Shown: positions 5,415 to 5,785 of the stretch, in pieces
How the letters are laid out: each line of letters begins with the position of its first letter
How positions within the stretch are numbered: the stretch's first letter is position 1
NCBI GenBank assembly: GCA_021107975.1
Contig: JAIORT010000586.1
Span: 1-5,785, forward strand
Length of the DNA stretch: 5,785 nt
Direction: 5' to 3'
Source of the DNA: Bacteroidales bacterium
Lineage (GTDB): Bacteria > Bacteroidota > Bacteroidia > Bacteroidales > JAADJA01
Translations under genes and position numbers: made by a program
The notes under the pieces: generated by a model
What the model saw: only the letters and a program-made list of their open reading frames with translations
Told to the model about the DNA's origin: nothing
Databases searched by the model: none

Positions 5415-5692
5415 TTTTTAGGCGCTCTGCTTCAGAAGATATTGCCAATATATCTTATTACATTACTACAAAAGGATACCCTGAGAATGCGAAGCGATTT
5501 GTCGACAAGCTTCATAAATTTGGAGAATCACTAGGGATTTTTCCTGAAAAATATACGATTTGTAGACATAAGCAATTTGCCAGGAAAAATTTTCATTGTG
5601 CCGTATTTGATAAAAATTATGTATTTGTGTATAAAATTGAAACTGCTCGTATTGTAATTTATAATGTTATTCATACCAAACGCTTAACTTGA
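5393..5692 (+). CDS. RelE/ParE-superfamily toxin
   Basis: This 99-residue basic protein has the usual length for the superfamily. Strand 1 is 'RIEVIFRRSA' (4-13), followed by two helices (about 14-48, with 'EDIANISYYI'). The C-terminal sheet runs through 'CRHKQFARKNFHCAVF' (57-72), 'YVFVYKIE' (76-83) and 'RIVIYNVIHTKR' (86-97), with Arg58, Arg64, His94 and Arg97 as typical conserved positions. RelE-like members cleave mRNA on the ribosome and ParE-like members poison gyrase; this sequence looks ParE-like, but the target cannot be decided by eye. The ATG at 5393 lies inside the antitoxin frame, giving a 22-base overlap. A GTG at 5411 would form a 4-base GTGA overlap with the antitoxin stop, but it would trim strand 1, so the ATG is preferred. 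The frame is intact and the pair looks functional. It sits between mnmH and a cysteine desulfurase gene. Confidence 0.88.
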   Translation: MAQRIEVIFRRSASEDIANISYYITTKGYPENAKRFVDKLHKFGESLGIFPEKYTICRHKQFARKNFHCAVFDKNYVFVYKIETARIVIYNVIHTKRLT

Positions 5693-5700
5693 TAAAAATA

Positions 5701-5713
5701 AATTTTGTATTAT
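5701..5713 (+). repeat. 13-bp direct repeat, right copy (AATTTTGTATTAT)
   Basis: It is identical to 5119-5131 and lies nine bases after the toxin stop codon. Its AATTTTG core resembles a degenerate -7 element for the gene starting at 5758, but no suitably spaced -33 TTTG was found upstream. It marks the right border of the candidate inserted module. Confidence 0.45.
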
Positions 5714-5757
5714 TTTTAACAATCTCTTAATCGTTTCGTAACAATTCATGTCAAACA

Positions 5758-5785
5758 ATGAAACCGATTTATTTAGATTACAACG
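5758..5785 (+). CDS. Cysteine desulfurase (NifS/IscS-type), 5' fragment
   Basis: The last 28 bases read ATG plus eight codons, M-K-P-I-Y-L-D-Y-N, and run off the window. This is the stereotyped start of class V aminotransferase-fold, PLP-dependent cysteine desulfurases, which continue with 'ATTP'. These enzymes take sulfur from cysteine as an enzyme persulfide for Fe-S clusters and tRNA thiolation; some release selenium from selenocysteine for SelD. Lying downstream of mnmH on the same strand, it could supply selenium or the 2-thiouridine substrate. The catalytic Lys and Cys lie beyond the window, so the subtype (IscS, NifS, SufS, CsdB-like) cannot be told. Another ATG at 5748 is in a different frame and gives an unrelated peptide. 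Confidence 0.7.

Noticed and set aside
5748..5785. ATG at 5748 as the start of the last gene
   Set aside because: It reads M-S-N-N-E-T-D-L in a different frame, whereas ATG at 5758 gives the well-known start of cysteine desulfurases.

Overview
The window looks like chromosomal DNA of a member of the Bacteroidetes (Bacteroidota). It is AT-rich. Several intergenic gaps carry the TAnnTTTG -7 element typical of that phylum, and gene starts lack strong Shine-Dalgarno sequences. The protein families fit too: a SusC/Hb-type TonB receptor with a carboxypeptidase-regulatory-like N-terminal domain, and a 'KPGR'-motif antitoxin paired with a RelE/ParE toxin.

Layout, left to right. (1) Positions 1-303 hold no complete protein gene. 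The first 69 bases may be the 5' end of a leftward gene. Positions about 94-247 look like a compact structured RNA: a 10-bp hairpin abuts a 9-bp hairpin with no linker, and a 10-bp GC-rich intrinsic terminator follows. A separate, well-spaced promoter (245-277) follows immediately and serves the next gene. (2) 304-1233 encodes a membrane-anchored SGNH/GDSL-like protein. (3) 1234-1426 is a convergent intergenic gap with several stem-loops. (4) 1427-3859, on the minus strand, encodes a TonB-dependent outer-membrane receptor of the haemoglobin/haem-like branch. It has no ATG start, and the most upstream possible TTG overlaps a -7 promoter element. (5) 4027-5055 encodes MnmH (SelU), the tRNA 2-selenouridine synthase. 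(6) 5130-5692 is a type II toxin-antitoxin pair with overlapping genes. (7) 5758 to the edge is the first nine codons of a NifS/IscS-type cysteine desulfurase.

The right half reads as a selenium/sulfur tRNA-modification locus. MnmH needs selenophosphate, and a NifS-like enzyme can mobilise selenium or sulfur from (seleno)cysteine. The toxin-antitoxin module sits between these two genes and is bracketed by an identical 13-bp AT-rich sequence on each side, so it may be a later insertion. The most interesting unexplained signal is the structured RNA candidate at the left end. No CRISPR array, tRNA, rRNA or insertion sequence was seen.
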